DNA of 10,315 nucleotides. Source: CAZRGV01 sp964599655 (GTDB taxonomy: Bacteria > Planctomycetota > Planctomycetia > Isosphaerales > Isosphaeraceae). The stretch's first letter is position 1; each line of letters begins with the position of its first letter. The notes beneath the pieces were generated by a model that saw only the letters and a program-made list of their open reading frames with translations, had not been told where the DNA came from and made no database searches. This document shows, piece after piece, positions 1-5,531 of this stretch. The translations under genes were made by a program, and so were the position numbers. The stretch covers positions 1-10,315 of the forward strand of contig CAZRGV010000182.1 of assembly GCA_964599655.1 (NCBI GenBank), read 5' to 3'.

Positions 1-849
1 GCCTCGGCCTCGGAAGACGCCCCGGCTCCGGACGTGGCCGACCCGACCGTTCCCCGTTCCGCCGATCCGGCCCCCGCGTCCCCCTCGGCCGGATCACCCG
101 AAACGCCGCCGCCGGCCAGCGCGCCCGCCCAGGCTGCTGACGAGGAAGCCTCGACGCCCGGCCCGGCGCCCGCCGCCGAGGGGCTTCAGTTCGTCGACGA
201 CGAGCCCAAGGTCCCGAGCCGTTCGACCTCGACCCTCCGGCCCGAGTCGTTGCGGGAGGTCGAGGAGATGGCCCGCCGGCAGGACGAGGAAGCCCGCCGC
301 AACCCCAGGGTCTACGACACCAGCGGCGCCAGCAGTGTCGAGAGCGACCTGGCGTCGAGCCGCACCGAGCTGCCCCGGGCCCCCAGCCCGACCGAGGCCC
401 GGCCGATCCGGCCGATCCCCGTCCCGGAGGAGTTCGAGCCCTTGCCGGCTCGCCTCTGGGCCCCCAACCGCAAGTACTGGGCCGCACCGGCCACTTGCCA
501 CATGCCGCTGTACTTCCAGGACGCGGTCCTCGAGCGTTACGGACAGGGCGTCGAGCAGGCCCTCGGCCCCGCCGGACGGTTCTTCTCCTATCCGCTCGAC
601 GACCCCAGGCAGTCGATCCAGCGGAACCAGCTTCTCCAGCCGGCCTACTCCTCGGGCCTGTTCCTCCTCCAGATTGTGGCCTTGCCCTACAACCTGATCG
701 TCGACCCGCCCTGGGAGGCCCACTACGACCTCGGCTACTACCGGCCCGGCGACCGGATTCCGCCCGACACCTACTACCTGCCCAAAACCGGTCTTGGACC
801 CCCGCTGCGAGGCAAGCGCTACGGCAACCCGCCGCCGCCTCGCTGGTAA
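1..849 (+). CDS. Conserved planctomycete-type protein of unknown function, 3' part
   Basis: The reading frame is open from the first base, so the true start lies upstream of the window. The GTG at 34 is only the first possible start inside it. The visible N-terminal part (about 140 residues) is rich in Pro, Ala, Ser, Asp and Glu and is probably disordered. The last ~130 residues are clearly conserved-looking: an ARLWAPNRKYW stretch, then CHMPLYFQDAVLERYGQG, an aromatic and hydrophobic stretch (SSGLFLLQIVALPYNLIVDP) and LGYYRPGDRIPPDTYYLP. I recall this 'PLYF-D--LERYG ... LGYYRPG' signature from many planctomycete proteins without assigned function; that is memory, not a search. No catalytic motif is visible. 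The hydrophobic stretch is short and broken by Pro, so it is unlikely to be a membrane span. The gene ends in TAA with no clear T-tailed terminator after it. Confidence 0.8.
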   Translation, partial: ASASEDAPAPDVADPTVPRSADPAPASPSAGSPETPPPASAPAQAADEEASTPGPAPAAEGLQFVDDEPKVPSRSTSTLRPESLREVEEMARRQDEEARRNPRVYDTSGASSVESDLASSRTELPRAPSPTEARPIRPIPVPEEFEPLPARLWAPNRKYWAAPATCHMPLYFQDAVLERYGQGVEQALGPAGRFFSYPLDDPRQSIQRNQLLQPAYSSGLFLLQIVALPYNLIVDPPWEAHYDLGYYRPGDRIPPDTYYLPKTGLGPPLRGKRYGNPPPPRW

Positions 850-967
850 GCCAGGCCCGACCCGGAACCCGACCCTTCGGACATGCCTCCGGACGAACGC
901 CGGGGGCCTGTTCGTTTGACACGCCTACGTCTGGACCGCGGCGCGGCGATGAAGATTCTGTGCGGCC

Positions 968-991
968 ATCATGAACTTAACATGAAACCCC
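968..991 (+). promoter_or_regulatory. Possible Pho-box-like direct repeat upstream of phoU
   Basis: CATGAA occurs at 970-975 and again at 981-986, exactly 11 bases apart, each followed by an A-rich or AT-containing tail. PhoB/PhoP response regulators are known to bind two 11-bp direct repeats (consensus CTGTCATAAAN), so spacing and position upstream of a phoU gene fit. A related CATAAA lies at 1036-1041, five further 11-bp turns downstream. The match to the enterobacterial consensus is only partial, the candidate -10 (1011-1016) is farther away than in E. coli, and no phoB/phoR is in the window. This is inference from spacing. Confidence 0.3.
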
Positions 992-1166
992 CGTTGCTTT
1001 TGCGAGATTCTATCTTGTCCCCAACGAGAGGTCTTCATAAAGTAAGTGATTGGGGGTCGCGACGATCGTTTTCTCCGTTCGGGTTTCCGGCCAGCCGGCC
1101 AGCCAGCACGGACCCGCCGAGGTCCTCGGGTTTCTCCGAAACAGCAACCACAGCGCGGCAGAGGAA

Positions 1167-1175
1167 GAGAGGTGG
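1167..1175 (+). promoter_or_regulatory. Ribosome binding site deciding the phoU start
   Basis: GAGAGGTGG lies eight bases (counted from GAGAGG) before the ATG at 1181. It supports this start over the in-frame ATG at 1046, whose extra 45 residues are Arg/Pro/Gln-rich and unlike PhoU. Confidence 0.6.
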
Positions 1176-1180
1176 TCCAG

Positions 1181-1909
1181 ATGCTTTCCATCGACGCCGG
1201 AGGCTCAGAGTGGGACGCCGAGCGCGCGACCCTTGGCCGGCACTTTCTTCGAGACATGGAACGGCTCTGGGAGGAGTTGCTGAAGCTGGCCGCCGTCGTC
1301 GAGGTGACCTTGACCACCAGCGTCAAAGCCCTCTGCGATGTCCGGGCCGACTTGGTCGCCGAGGTCAAGGGTGAAGAGCAAAGCATCAACCGGCGCGAGG
1401 TTCAGATCGAGCTGGATTGCCTGAAGGTCCTGGCCCTGCACAACCCGGTCGCGTCCGACCTTCGGCGGGTCGCCGCGATTCTCAAGATCAATAGCGACCT
1501 GGAGCGGATGGGCGACCTGGCCGACCACATCGCCAGCCGGGCGAGGAAGCTCGCCGCCGACCCCAACCCGGTGCCCATTCCGTCGAGGCTCGAACTGCTG
1601 GCCAGCGAAGCCCTGTCCGAGGTGCACGACAGCCTCGACGCCCTGGCCCGTTGCGACGCGAACCTGGCCCGCTCGGTCATCGAGGCCGACCGAGGCGTCG
1701 ATCGCCATCGCCGGGTCGTCCTCAAGGAGCTCAAGCAGGCCATCCGCAACGACCCCGACCGGATCAACACCTGGCTGCGGCTGATCAACGCTTCGAGAAA
1801 CCTCGAGCGCATCGCCGACCACGCGACCAACATCGCCGAGGCCGTCATCTACCTGAAGGAAGGGCAGATCGTTCGCCACGAGCGAAGCCGTCGCATCCGC
1901 TCGACCTGA
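1181..1909 (+). CDS. phoU: PhoU-family phosphate regulator
   Basis: The product is 242 residues, the usual PhoU size, with two tandem three-helix PhoU domains at about residues 20-125 and 135-232. Each carries the family's metal-binding E-x3-D signature: DLERMGDLADHI (E108, D112) in the first and NLERIADHATNIAE (E209, D213) in the second. Other family hallmarks are HFLRDMERLWEELLKLA at the N terminus and INRREVQIELDCLKVLALHNPVAxDLR in the first domain. PhoU is a cytosolic peripheral protein that links the PstSCAB phosphate transporter to the PhoR/PhoB two-component system and restrains phosphate uptake and Pho signalling. Here it stands alone, with no pst or pho neighbours in the window, so its partners must be elsewhere. 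The ATG at 1181 is chosen for its ribosome binding site and because the alignment-like region begins just after it. Confidence 0.93.
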   Translation: MLSIDAGGSEWDAERATLGRHFLRDMERLWEELLKLAAVVEVTLTTSVKALCDVRADLVAEVKGEEQSINRREVQIELDCLKVLALHNPVASDLRRVAAILKINSDLERMGDLADHIASRARKLAADPNPVPIPSRLELLASEALSEVHDSLDALARCDANLARSVIEADRGVDRHRRVVLKELKQAIRNDPDRINTWLRLINASRNLERIADHATNIAEAVIYLKEGQIVRHERSRRIRST

Positions 1910-1938
1910 TCCCGAATCGCCTGGAACCGTGGCGTTCG

Positions 1939-2005
1939 AAGGGTGGGCCCCGCCGCCCAACGAGTGTCCGAATCCGAAACGAGTTCGGTGGGCGGTGCCC
2001 ACCTT
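1939..2005. repeat. Imperfect inverted repeat between convergent genes
   Basis: The right arm, TGGGCGGTGCCCACCTT at 1989-2005, pairs with the left arm at 1939-1959 (AAGGGTGGGC...CCGCCGCCCA) with a few extra bases, leaving a loop of about 29 bases. It sits between the stop codons of phoU and the acetyltransferase gene, so it could act as a two-way terminator, but there is no T-run. The GGTGGGC/GCCCACC core resembles the hairpin at 4403-4450, suggesting a dispersed family of short palindromic elements. Confidence 0.55.
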
Positions 2006-2061
2006 GCGTAAGAAGAGTCGACCGGCCGATTCCGGATGAGACGCCATCGGCGGGTCCGGCT

Positions 2062-2982
2062 TCAGAGCACCGCCAGGTGGACCGTCCGCTTGTCGAAGGC
2101 CAGGAACCCGCAGGCCCGATAGAGCCGCTCGGCCGGCTGGTTGCGGCAATCGACGGCCAGCTCCAGCCGGTCGCGGTGGGGCCTCGCGTGCTCGATCGCG
2201 TGGGCCAGCGCGGCCCGGCCGAGTCCTCGGCCGCGCGCGGCGGGAGTCAGGCCGAGGTACGCCACCTCCCAAGCCTCGCGCTCGGGCTGGTCGGCCAGCA
2301 AGAGGATCACCGCCGCCTCGGGCTCGCCGGGGACCCGCCCGATCCGCCATCGGGTCGGGTCGAACCGCCCGGCCGCGCGATGGCTGGCGAGCACGTCGTC
2401 GAGCGAGCGGACCCCTTCCAGCTCGGGCATGTCGAGGCTGCCCGCGTAGGTCGCGACCAGGATCTCGCGGAACTCGGCGTCGGTGGCCGGTCCGTAGGTC
2501 TGCCACGCGAACGAGGGCACTCCGGCTCCAACCGTCAGAGGCGGCTGGGTCGCTCGACCCATGTAGAGCAGGTCGGTGATCCGGGGCATTCCGCCTCGGA
2601 TGAGGTCGCCAGCCGCCTGGCGAGGAGACGAACTGTCGATCAGGGCCTGGGCGATCCGGATGCCGCTGGCCCGAAGCGCCTCCAGCGCCGCTCGGATCAG
2701 GGCGACGGCGACGCTCCGACGGCCCCATCCAGCCTCGACCTCGGGCGCCCAGACGGCCGCCGCCCGTCCGGCCATCGCCTGGGTCAACATCGCCCCGATA
2801 ATCCGTCCTCGTCGCCGGGCCACCCAGAGCCCCGACAGGTCGAGCTCCCCCTCCTCGACCTCCTCCATCGCCTCGGCGATCAAATGCTCTCGAAGCGACT
2901 CGCTCACGCGGCGATACAGGACCCGAAGCGCAGCCTCGCGCTGGTCGGGCAAACACCGCAGGATGTCCAGGGGCGCAACGGA
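2062..2982 (-). CDS. Double-GNAT acetyltransferase, 5' end lost in assembly gap
   Basis: 306 residues are visible from the first codon after the gap to the TGA at 2062-2064. The C-terminal GNAT domain is typical: motif A YLGLTPAARGRGLGRAAL (R-x2-G-x-G acetyl-CoA loop) at about residues 242-259, then LAVDCRNQPAERLYRACGF near the end. The N-terminal half (about 17-145) has the same fold pattern (GLWVARRRGRIIGAM, then GGMPRITDLLYMGR) but lacks a clear acetyl-CoA loop. This resembles two-domain enzymes such as mycothiol synthase MshD, where one half is degenerate; nothing shows that the substrate is the same. The true start is within or just before the N-run. The apparent extension to an ATG at 3033 runs through the gap and adapter-like bases and should not be used. 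It converges with phoU. Confidence 0.8.
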   Translation of the reverse strand, partial: SVAPLDILRCLPDQREAALRVLYRRVSESLREHLIAEAMEEVEEGELDLSGLWVARRRGRIIGAMLTQAMAGRAAAVWAPEVEAGWGRRSVAVALIRAALEALRASGIRIAQALIDSSSPRQAAGDLIRGGMPRITDLLYMGRATQPPLTVGAGVPSFAWQTYGPATDAEFREILVATYAGSLDMPELEGVRSLDDVLASHRAAGRFDPTRWRIGRVPGEPEAAVILLLADQPEREAWEVAYLGLTPAARGRGLGRAALAHAIEHARPHRDRLELAVDCRNQPAERLYRACGFLAFDKRTVHLAVL

Positions 2983-2992
2983 NNNNNNNNNN
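2983..2992. other. Assembly gap (10 N)
   Basis: Ten N bases join two contigs; ten is probably a nominal length, not a measured one. It removes the start of the acetyltransferase gene and perhaps part of the upstream region of the sigma factor gene. Confidence 0.97.
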
Positions 2993-3009
2993 TACACTCT
3001 TTCCCTACA
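2993..3009 (+). other. Likely leftover Illumina adapter bases at contig edge
   Basis: TACACTCTTTCCCTACA, immediately after the N-run, is identical over 17 bases to the interior of the Illumina TruSeq universal/read-1 adapter. The match stops at 3010, and the adapter's remaining 3' part is absent. Position at the contig edge makes an artefact much more likely than chance. A genuine promoter containing TACAAT (3005-3010) cannot be fully excluded. Confidence 0.75.
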
Positions 3010-3071
3010 ATCGCTTTGTGTCAAAAACCTCAAACGCGACGGCGGTTGCCGACCGTATCATAGTACGCGGC

Positions 3072-3077
3072 AGGAGG
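3072..3077 (+). promoter_or_regulatory. Strong ribosome binding site of the ECF sigma gene
   Basis: AGGAGG lies eight bases before the ATG at 3086 (five before an in-frame GTG at 3083). It fixes the start here; frames open farther upstream cross the assembly gap. Confidence 0.75.
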
Positions 3078-3085
3078 GCCACGTG

Positions 3086-3760
3086 ATGCGGAATTCCGCG
3101 AACCTCGATCGCGAATCGACCGAAAATGCCTCGGAGGCACCCCTCGACCTCGCTCGCGCCCCCGTCCGGCCGACCCCGATCGAAGAGGTCGGAGACGCCC
3201 GGCTGGTCGAGCAGGCCCGCGAGGGAGATGACACCGCCTTCGGCACCCTGGTCCTTCGTTACGAGCGAAAGCTGATCCGCGTTCTCGTCCGCCTCGTCCA
3301 GGACGAGGAACTCGCCCGCGACCTGGCGCAGGAGACCTTCTGGAAAGTGTACACGCGGCTGGACCGGTTCGATACCTCCAGGCGGTTCGGGCCCTGGCTG
3401 TTCCGGGTCGGGGTCAACCTCGGGCTCGACCACCTTCGACGCGAAGGCGCTCCCCCCGCCTCGCTCGACCGGCCGCGCGCCGATGGCGCTGGGGCCATCG
3501 ATCTGGCGGATCCCGACCCCAGACTCCGCGAGGAACTCGCGCAGGAAGTGCATCACATCCTCGAACGACTCCCTTTGCCTTATCGCACGATCTTGCTCTT
3601 GCGGGATCTCGAAGGGTTTTCCTCGGCGGAAGTGGCGGCCATTGTTAGCCGTCGCGAGGCCACGGTGAGGTGGCGGTTGGCCAAGGCGCGTGAGATGTTC
3701 CGCCAGCACTGGGAACGTCGTCAGGCGTCCGGGCGAGGGGAGGCTCATCATGTGGGATAA
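3086..3760 (+). CDS. ECF-type RNA polymerase sigma factor
   Basis: The 224-residue product has the two-domain layout of extracytoplasmic-function sigma factors. Sigma region 2 spans about residues 38-118: LVEQAREGDDTAFGTLVLRY, then DLAQETFWKVYTRLDRFD, then the -10 contacting FGPWLFRVGVNLGLDHLRR. Region 4 spans about 150-205: ILERLPLPYRTILLLRDLEGFSSAEVA followed by a helix-turn-helix ending ATVRWRLAKARE. The first ~35 residues are a variable leader. No extra C-terminal domain is present. ECF factors bind core polymerase and direct it to a small regulon, normally when an anti-sigma factor lets go. The next gene overlaps this one by 11 bases and encodes just such a partner, so the pair is probably translationally coupled. 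The inducing signal and target promoters cannot be read from the sequence. Confidence 0.93.
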   Translation: MRNSANLDRESTENASEAPLDLARAPVRPTPIEEVGDARLVEQAREGDDTAFGTLVLRYERKLIRVLVRLVQDEELARDLAQETFWKVYTRLDRFDTSRRFGPWLFRVGVNLGLDHLRREGAPPASLDRPRADGAGAIDLADPDPRLREELAQEVHHILERLPLPYRTILLLRDLEGFSSAEVAAIVSRREATVRWRLAKAREMFRQHWERRQASGRGEAHHVG

Positions 3761-4349
3761 TTCTTGCCGTTGGGTCGTCTCCCGCCTGCCGCTTCTGGCG
3801 GGCGACGAGTTGATCGGCCCCGAACGTCGACAGGCCGAGCGGCACCTGATCGGCTGCCCCGCCTGCCGGGAGCGCCTGGCATCGCTCCGAAGCGCGCTCG
3901 GCGTCTTGCGAACCGTCGGCCAGGACGGCCCGGAATCCCCAGGCGCCCCGTCCCTCTGGCCGGCCCTGGCCCGTCAGATCAAAGAATCGCGACGGGTGCC
4001 CCGCCATGCGTGGGACCACGCCCGCGTTTTAACCTGGGTCCGCGTCGGCCTGGCCGCCACCGTCTTGCTGACCGCCAGCGGCCTGGGCGTCTGGCTCCTG
4101 AGCCAGAAGTATCGGGTCACCGTGGACATCCAGCCCGTGTCGAAGCCACGGCAAACCTACCCGTTTGCCCACCGCCCGACCCGTCCGCCGATCCAGTTCA
4201 CCACCACCCGCCGCCAGGTCGAGGAACCCGAGCCGCCGCTGGTCGAGCCTCGACTGACCGAGCGGCACCCCGAGAGTGACGACCTCGCTCGGGGACCCAC
4301 CCCGCCGCCCGTCGACGCACGACACGGCATCGAGCAGCCGACCAACTGA
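3750..4349 (+). CDS. Single-pass anti-sigma factor with HxxxCxxC motif
   Basis: The 199-residue product starts inside the end of the sigma gene, with GAGGGGAGG at 3735-3743 as ribosome binding site. The cytosolic N-terminus has the zinc-binding anti-sigma (ZAS) signature: HLIGCPAC (H32, C36, C39) in a helix-rich context, with C6 as a likely fourth ligand. One transmembrane helix follows at about residues 94-117 (VLTWVRVGLAATVLLTASGLGVWLL region). The outer tail of about 80 residues is rich in Pro, Arg, Thr and Glu and shows no recognised sensor domain. By family knowledge, the N-terminal domain clamps the cognate sigma factor at the membrane until a signal, often proteolysis, releases it. The role as partner of the adjacent sigma factor is inferred from overlap and motif. 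Confidence 0.85.
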   Translation: MWDNSCRWVVSRLPLLAGDELIGPERRQAERHLIGCPACRERLASLRSALGVLRTVGQDGPESPGAPSLWPALARQIKESRRVPRHAWDHARVLTWVRVGLAATVLLTASGLGVWLLSQKYRVTVDIQPVSKPRQTYPFAHRPTRPPIQFTTTRRQVEEPEPPLVEPRLTERHPESDDLARGPTPPPVDARHGIEQPTN

Positions 4350-4402
4350 GCCCGTATCGCCTTCGATTCGTGGACCTGGCGATCGGGGAGACGCTGGTCG
4401 GC

Positions 4403-4450
4403 TGGGCATCCCCCACCATTCCAGGTCAAGAAGATGGTGGGTGGTGCCCA
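4403..4450. repeat. Hairpin element, 17-bp arms
   Basis: TGGGCATCCCCCACCAT (4403-4419) and ATGGTGGGTGGTGCCCA (4434-4450) are inverted repeats with two mismatches, around a 14-base loop containing CAAGAAG. It is located 53 bases after the anti-sigma stop, so it may stop transcription, though it lacks a T-run. Its right half recurs at 5460-5481. Confidence 0.75.
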
Positions 4451-4461
4451 CCACCCAAGCT

Positions 4462-4531
4462 CAGCGGACCCGGCCACGGACCACTGAGCGACGACAGGAC
4501 AGCACGCGCGGCCCGTGGCCGGGGTCCGCTG
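4462..4531. repeat. Inverted repeat, 18-bp arms with one bulge
   Basis: CAGCGGACCCGGCCACGG at 4462-4479 pairs with 4513-4531, which is its reverse complement with one extra G. The loop is 33 bases. A GTGAGGCGGC string follows, the same string that follows the CGTCGTT hairpin in each long unit of the array, suggesting this is the array's left module. Confidence 0.7.
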
Positions 4532-4777
4532 CATCGCGAGGTGAGGCGGCGCTCCTTCGGAATGGGTGCCACGGGTGGCTTGTCCACCAGTGTCTTCGGC
4601 CCGGAGCCCAGGTGGCCAAGCCAGCCGTGCCACCCGCCACCGTCACCCGTCGTTGGCGACAAGACAACGAACAGGCGTGAGGCGGCGGTACCTCCGATCG
4701 GGTGCCACTGATGGCTTGTCCACCAGTGTCTGCGACGGGCTCGGAGCCCAGGTGGCCAAGCCAGCCGTGCCACTCGC

Positions 4778-4909
4778 CGTCGTTGGCGACAAGACGACGA
4801 ACAGGCGTGAGGCGGCGGTACCTCCGATCGGGTGGCACTGGTGGCTTGTCCACCAGTGTCTTCGGCCCGGAGCACTGGTGGACAAGCCACCAGTGCCACC
4901 CTCCTGAGC
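4778..4909 (+). repeat. 132-bp direct repeat, copy 1
   Basis: It is identical base for base to 5038-5169, 260 bases further on. It contains the CGTCGTT hairpin, a GGTACC site and a full pair of palindromes. Exact identity implies recent duplication or gene conversion. Confidence 0.85.
4831..4900. repeat. Perfect 28-bp inverted repeat, copy 1
   Basis: Arms 4831-4858 and 4873-4900 are exact reverse complements around a 14-base spacer (TCTTCGGCCCGGAG). Each arm itself holds a 9-bp-arm palindrome, so the DNA can fold as one long hairpin or two small ones. Confidence 0.88.
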
Positions 4910-5037
4910 CCTGGTGGCCAAGCCACCAGTGGCACCCGCCCGGAATGGGTGCCAGTGGCGGCTCGCCCACCAGTGTCTGCGACGGGCTCGGAGCACTGGT
5001 GGCCAAGCCACCAGTGCCACCCGCCGCCACCGTCACC

Positions 5038-5169
5038 CGTCGTTGGCGACAAGACGACGAACAGGCGTGAGGCGGCGGTACCTCCGATCGGGTGGCACTG
5101 GTGGCTTGTCCACCAGTGTCTTCGGCCCGGAGCACTGGTGGACAAGCCACCAGTGCCACCCTCCTGAGC
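5038..5169 (+). repeat. 132-bp direct repeat, copy 2
   Basis: Exact duplicate of 4778-4909. The copy ends at the shared CTCCTGAGC, after which the two sequences continue with different palindrome variants. Confidence 0.85.
5091..5160. repeat. Perfect 28-bp inverted repeat, copy 2
   Basis: Arms 5091-5118 and 5133-5160 are exact reverse complements around the same 14-base spacer as copy 1. Confidence 0.88.
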
Positions 5170-5459
5170 ACTGGTGGCTTGTCCACCAGTGTCTGCGACG
5201 GGCTCGGAGCCCAGGTGGCCAAGCCAGCCGTGCCACCCTCCTGAGCCCTGGTGGCCAAGCCACCAGTGGCACCCGCCGGAATGGGTGCCAGTGGCGGCTC
5301 GCCCACCAGTGTCTGCGACGGGCCCGGAGCACTGGTGGCTTGTCCACCAGTGTCTTCGGCCCGGAGCCCAGGTGGCCAAGCCACCAGGGCCACCCACCAG
5401 TGTCTGCGGACTGGAGCCCAGGTGGCCAAGCCAGCCGTGGCACCCGCCGCCATTGCAGT

Positions 5460-5481
5460 TCAAGAAGAGGTGGGTGGTGCC
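5460..5481 (+). repeat. Right-flank copy of the 4426-4448 sequence
   Basis: TCAAGAAGA followed by GGTGGGTGGTGCC matches 4426-4448 except for one missing T, in the same orientation. The two copies bracket the palindrome array. Confidence 0.65.
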
Positions 5482-5531
5482 GACCCTACGAACTCGCTCA
5501 ACGAGGGGATATTCGTCGTTCGGGTTGGGGA

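Larger units (their letters stand above)
850..1180. other. Non-coding stretch between the first gene and phoU
   Basis: I see no convincing gene in these 331 bases; open frames here lack family features and overlap the phoU leader. The segment around 968-1045 is clearly more AT-rich than its surroundings, as expected for a promoter. It holds the 11-bp-spaced CATGAA repeat listed separately and a TATCTT box at 1011-1016 that could be a -10 element. A TTGACA at 916-921 has no acceptable -10 partner 16-18 bases downstream, so I do not call it a promoter. Confidence 0.5.
4570..5455. repeat. Array of about 18 nested palindromes with 130-bp register
   Basis: The core is a short palindrome, GGTGG-CTTGT-CCACC or its complement-oriented form GGTGG-ACAAG/CCAAG-CCACC, with 5-base centres. 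About 18 copies occur, alternating in orientation; some are worn (CCAGCC, GCGGCTCGCCCACC). Longer modules carry a CGTCGTT...ACGACG hairpin plus GCGTGAGGCGGCGGTACC. These modules start at 4648, 4778 and 5038, which is steps of 130 and 260 bases. A second module of about 100 bases (from 4905 and from 5242) is nearly identical, with one indel and one substitution. Short spacers such as TCTTCGGCCCGGAG or TCTGCGACGGGCTCGGAG separate the palindromes. Nothing protein-coding is supported. Possible roles are a REP/BIME-like mobile palindrome cluster, a transcript end or mRNA-stabilising structure, or a nucleoid-protein site. Confidence 0.85.
4350..5531. other. Gene-free palindrome-rich region, about 1.2 kb
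   Basis: Between the anti-sigma stop and the nnrE stop I find no credible gene. Several frames on both strands stay open for 100-380 codons, but their translations are only the repeat read through (Trp-Trp-, His- and Gly-rich, such as GGLSTS, HWWTSHQC), and they appear in many frames at once. The region is explained by the hairpin at 4403-4450, the hairpin at 4462-4531, the palindrome array at about 4570-5455 and a flanking repeat at 5460-5481. Confidence 0.75.

Noticed and set aside
916..921. TTGACA as -35 box for phoU
   Set aside because: No -10-like sequence lies 16-18 bases downstream; the spacer region is GC-rich.
1205..2956. 583-codon minus-strand frame spanning phoU and the acetyltransferase region
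   Set aside because: It lies antisense to phoU and in another frame of the acetyltransferase gene. Its Arg/Pro/Gly-rich composition is typical of shadow frames in GC-rich DNA.
3005..3010. TACAAT as -10 box for the sigma factor gene
   Set aside because: It overlaps the adapter-like bases at the contig edge, and the -35 position falls in the N-run or beyond, so it cannot be judged.
3033..3033. ATG at 3033 (minus strand) as start of the acetyltransferase
   Set aside because: The frame reaches it only across ten Ns of unknown true length and adapter-like bases.
4570..5455. CRISPR array
   Set aside because: Units are palindromes of mixed orientation with repeated, not unique, spacers, irregular spacing at the short scale, and no cas genes nearby.
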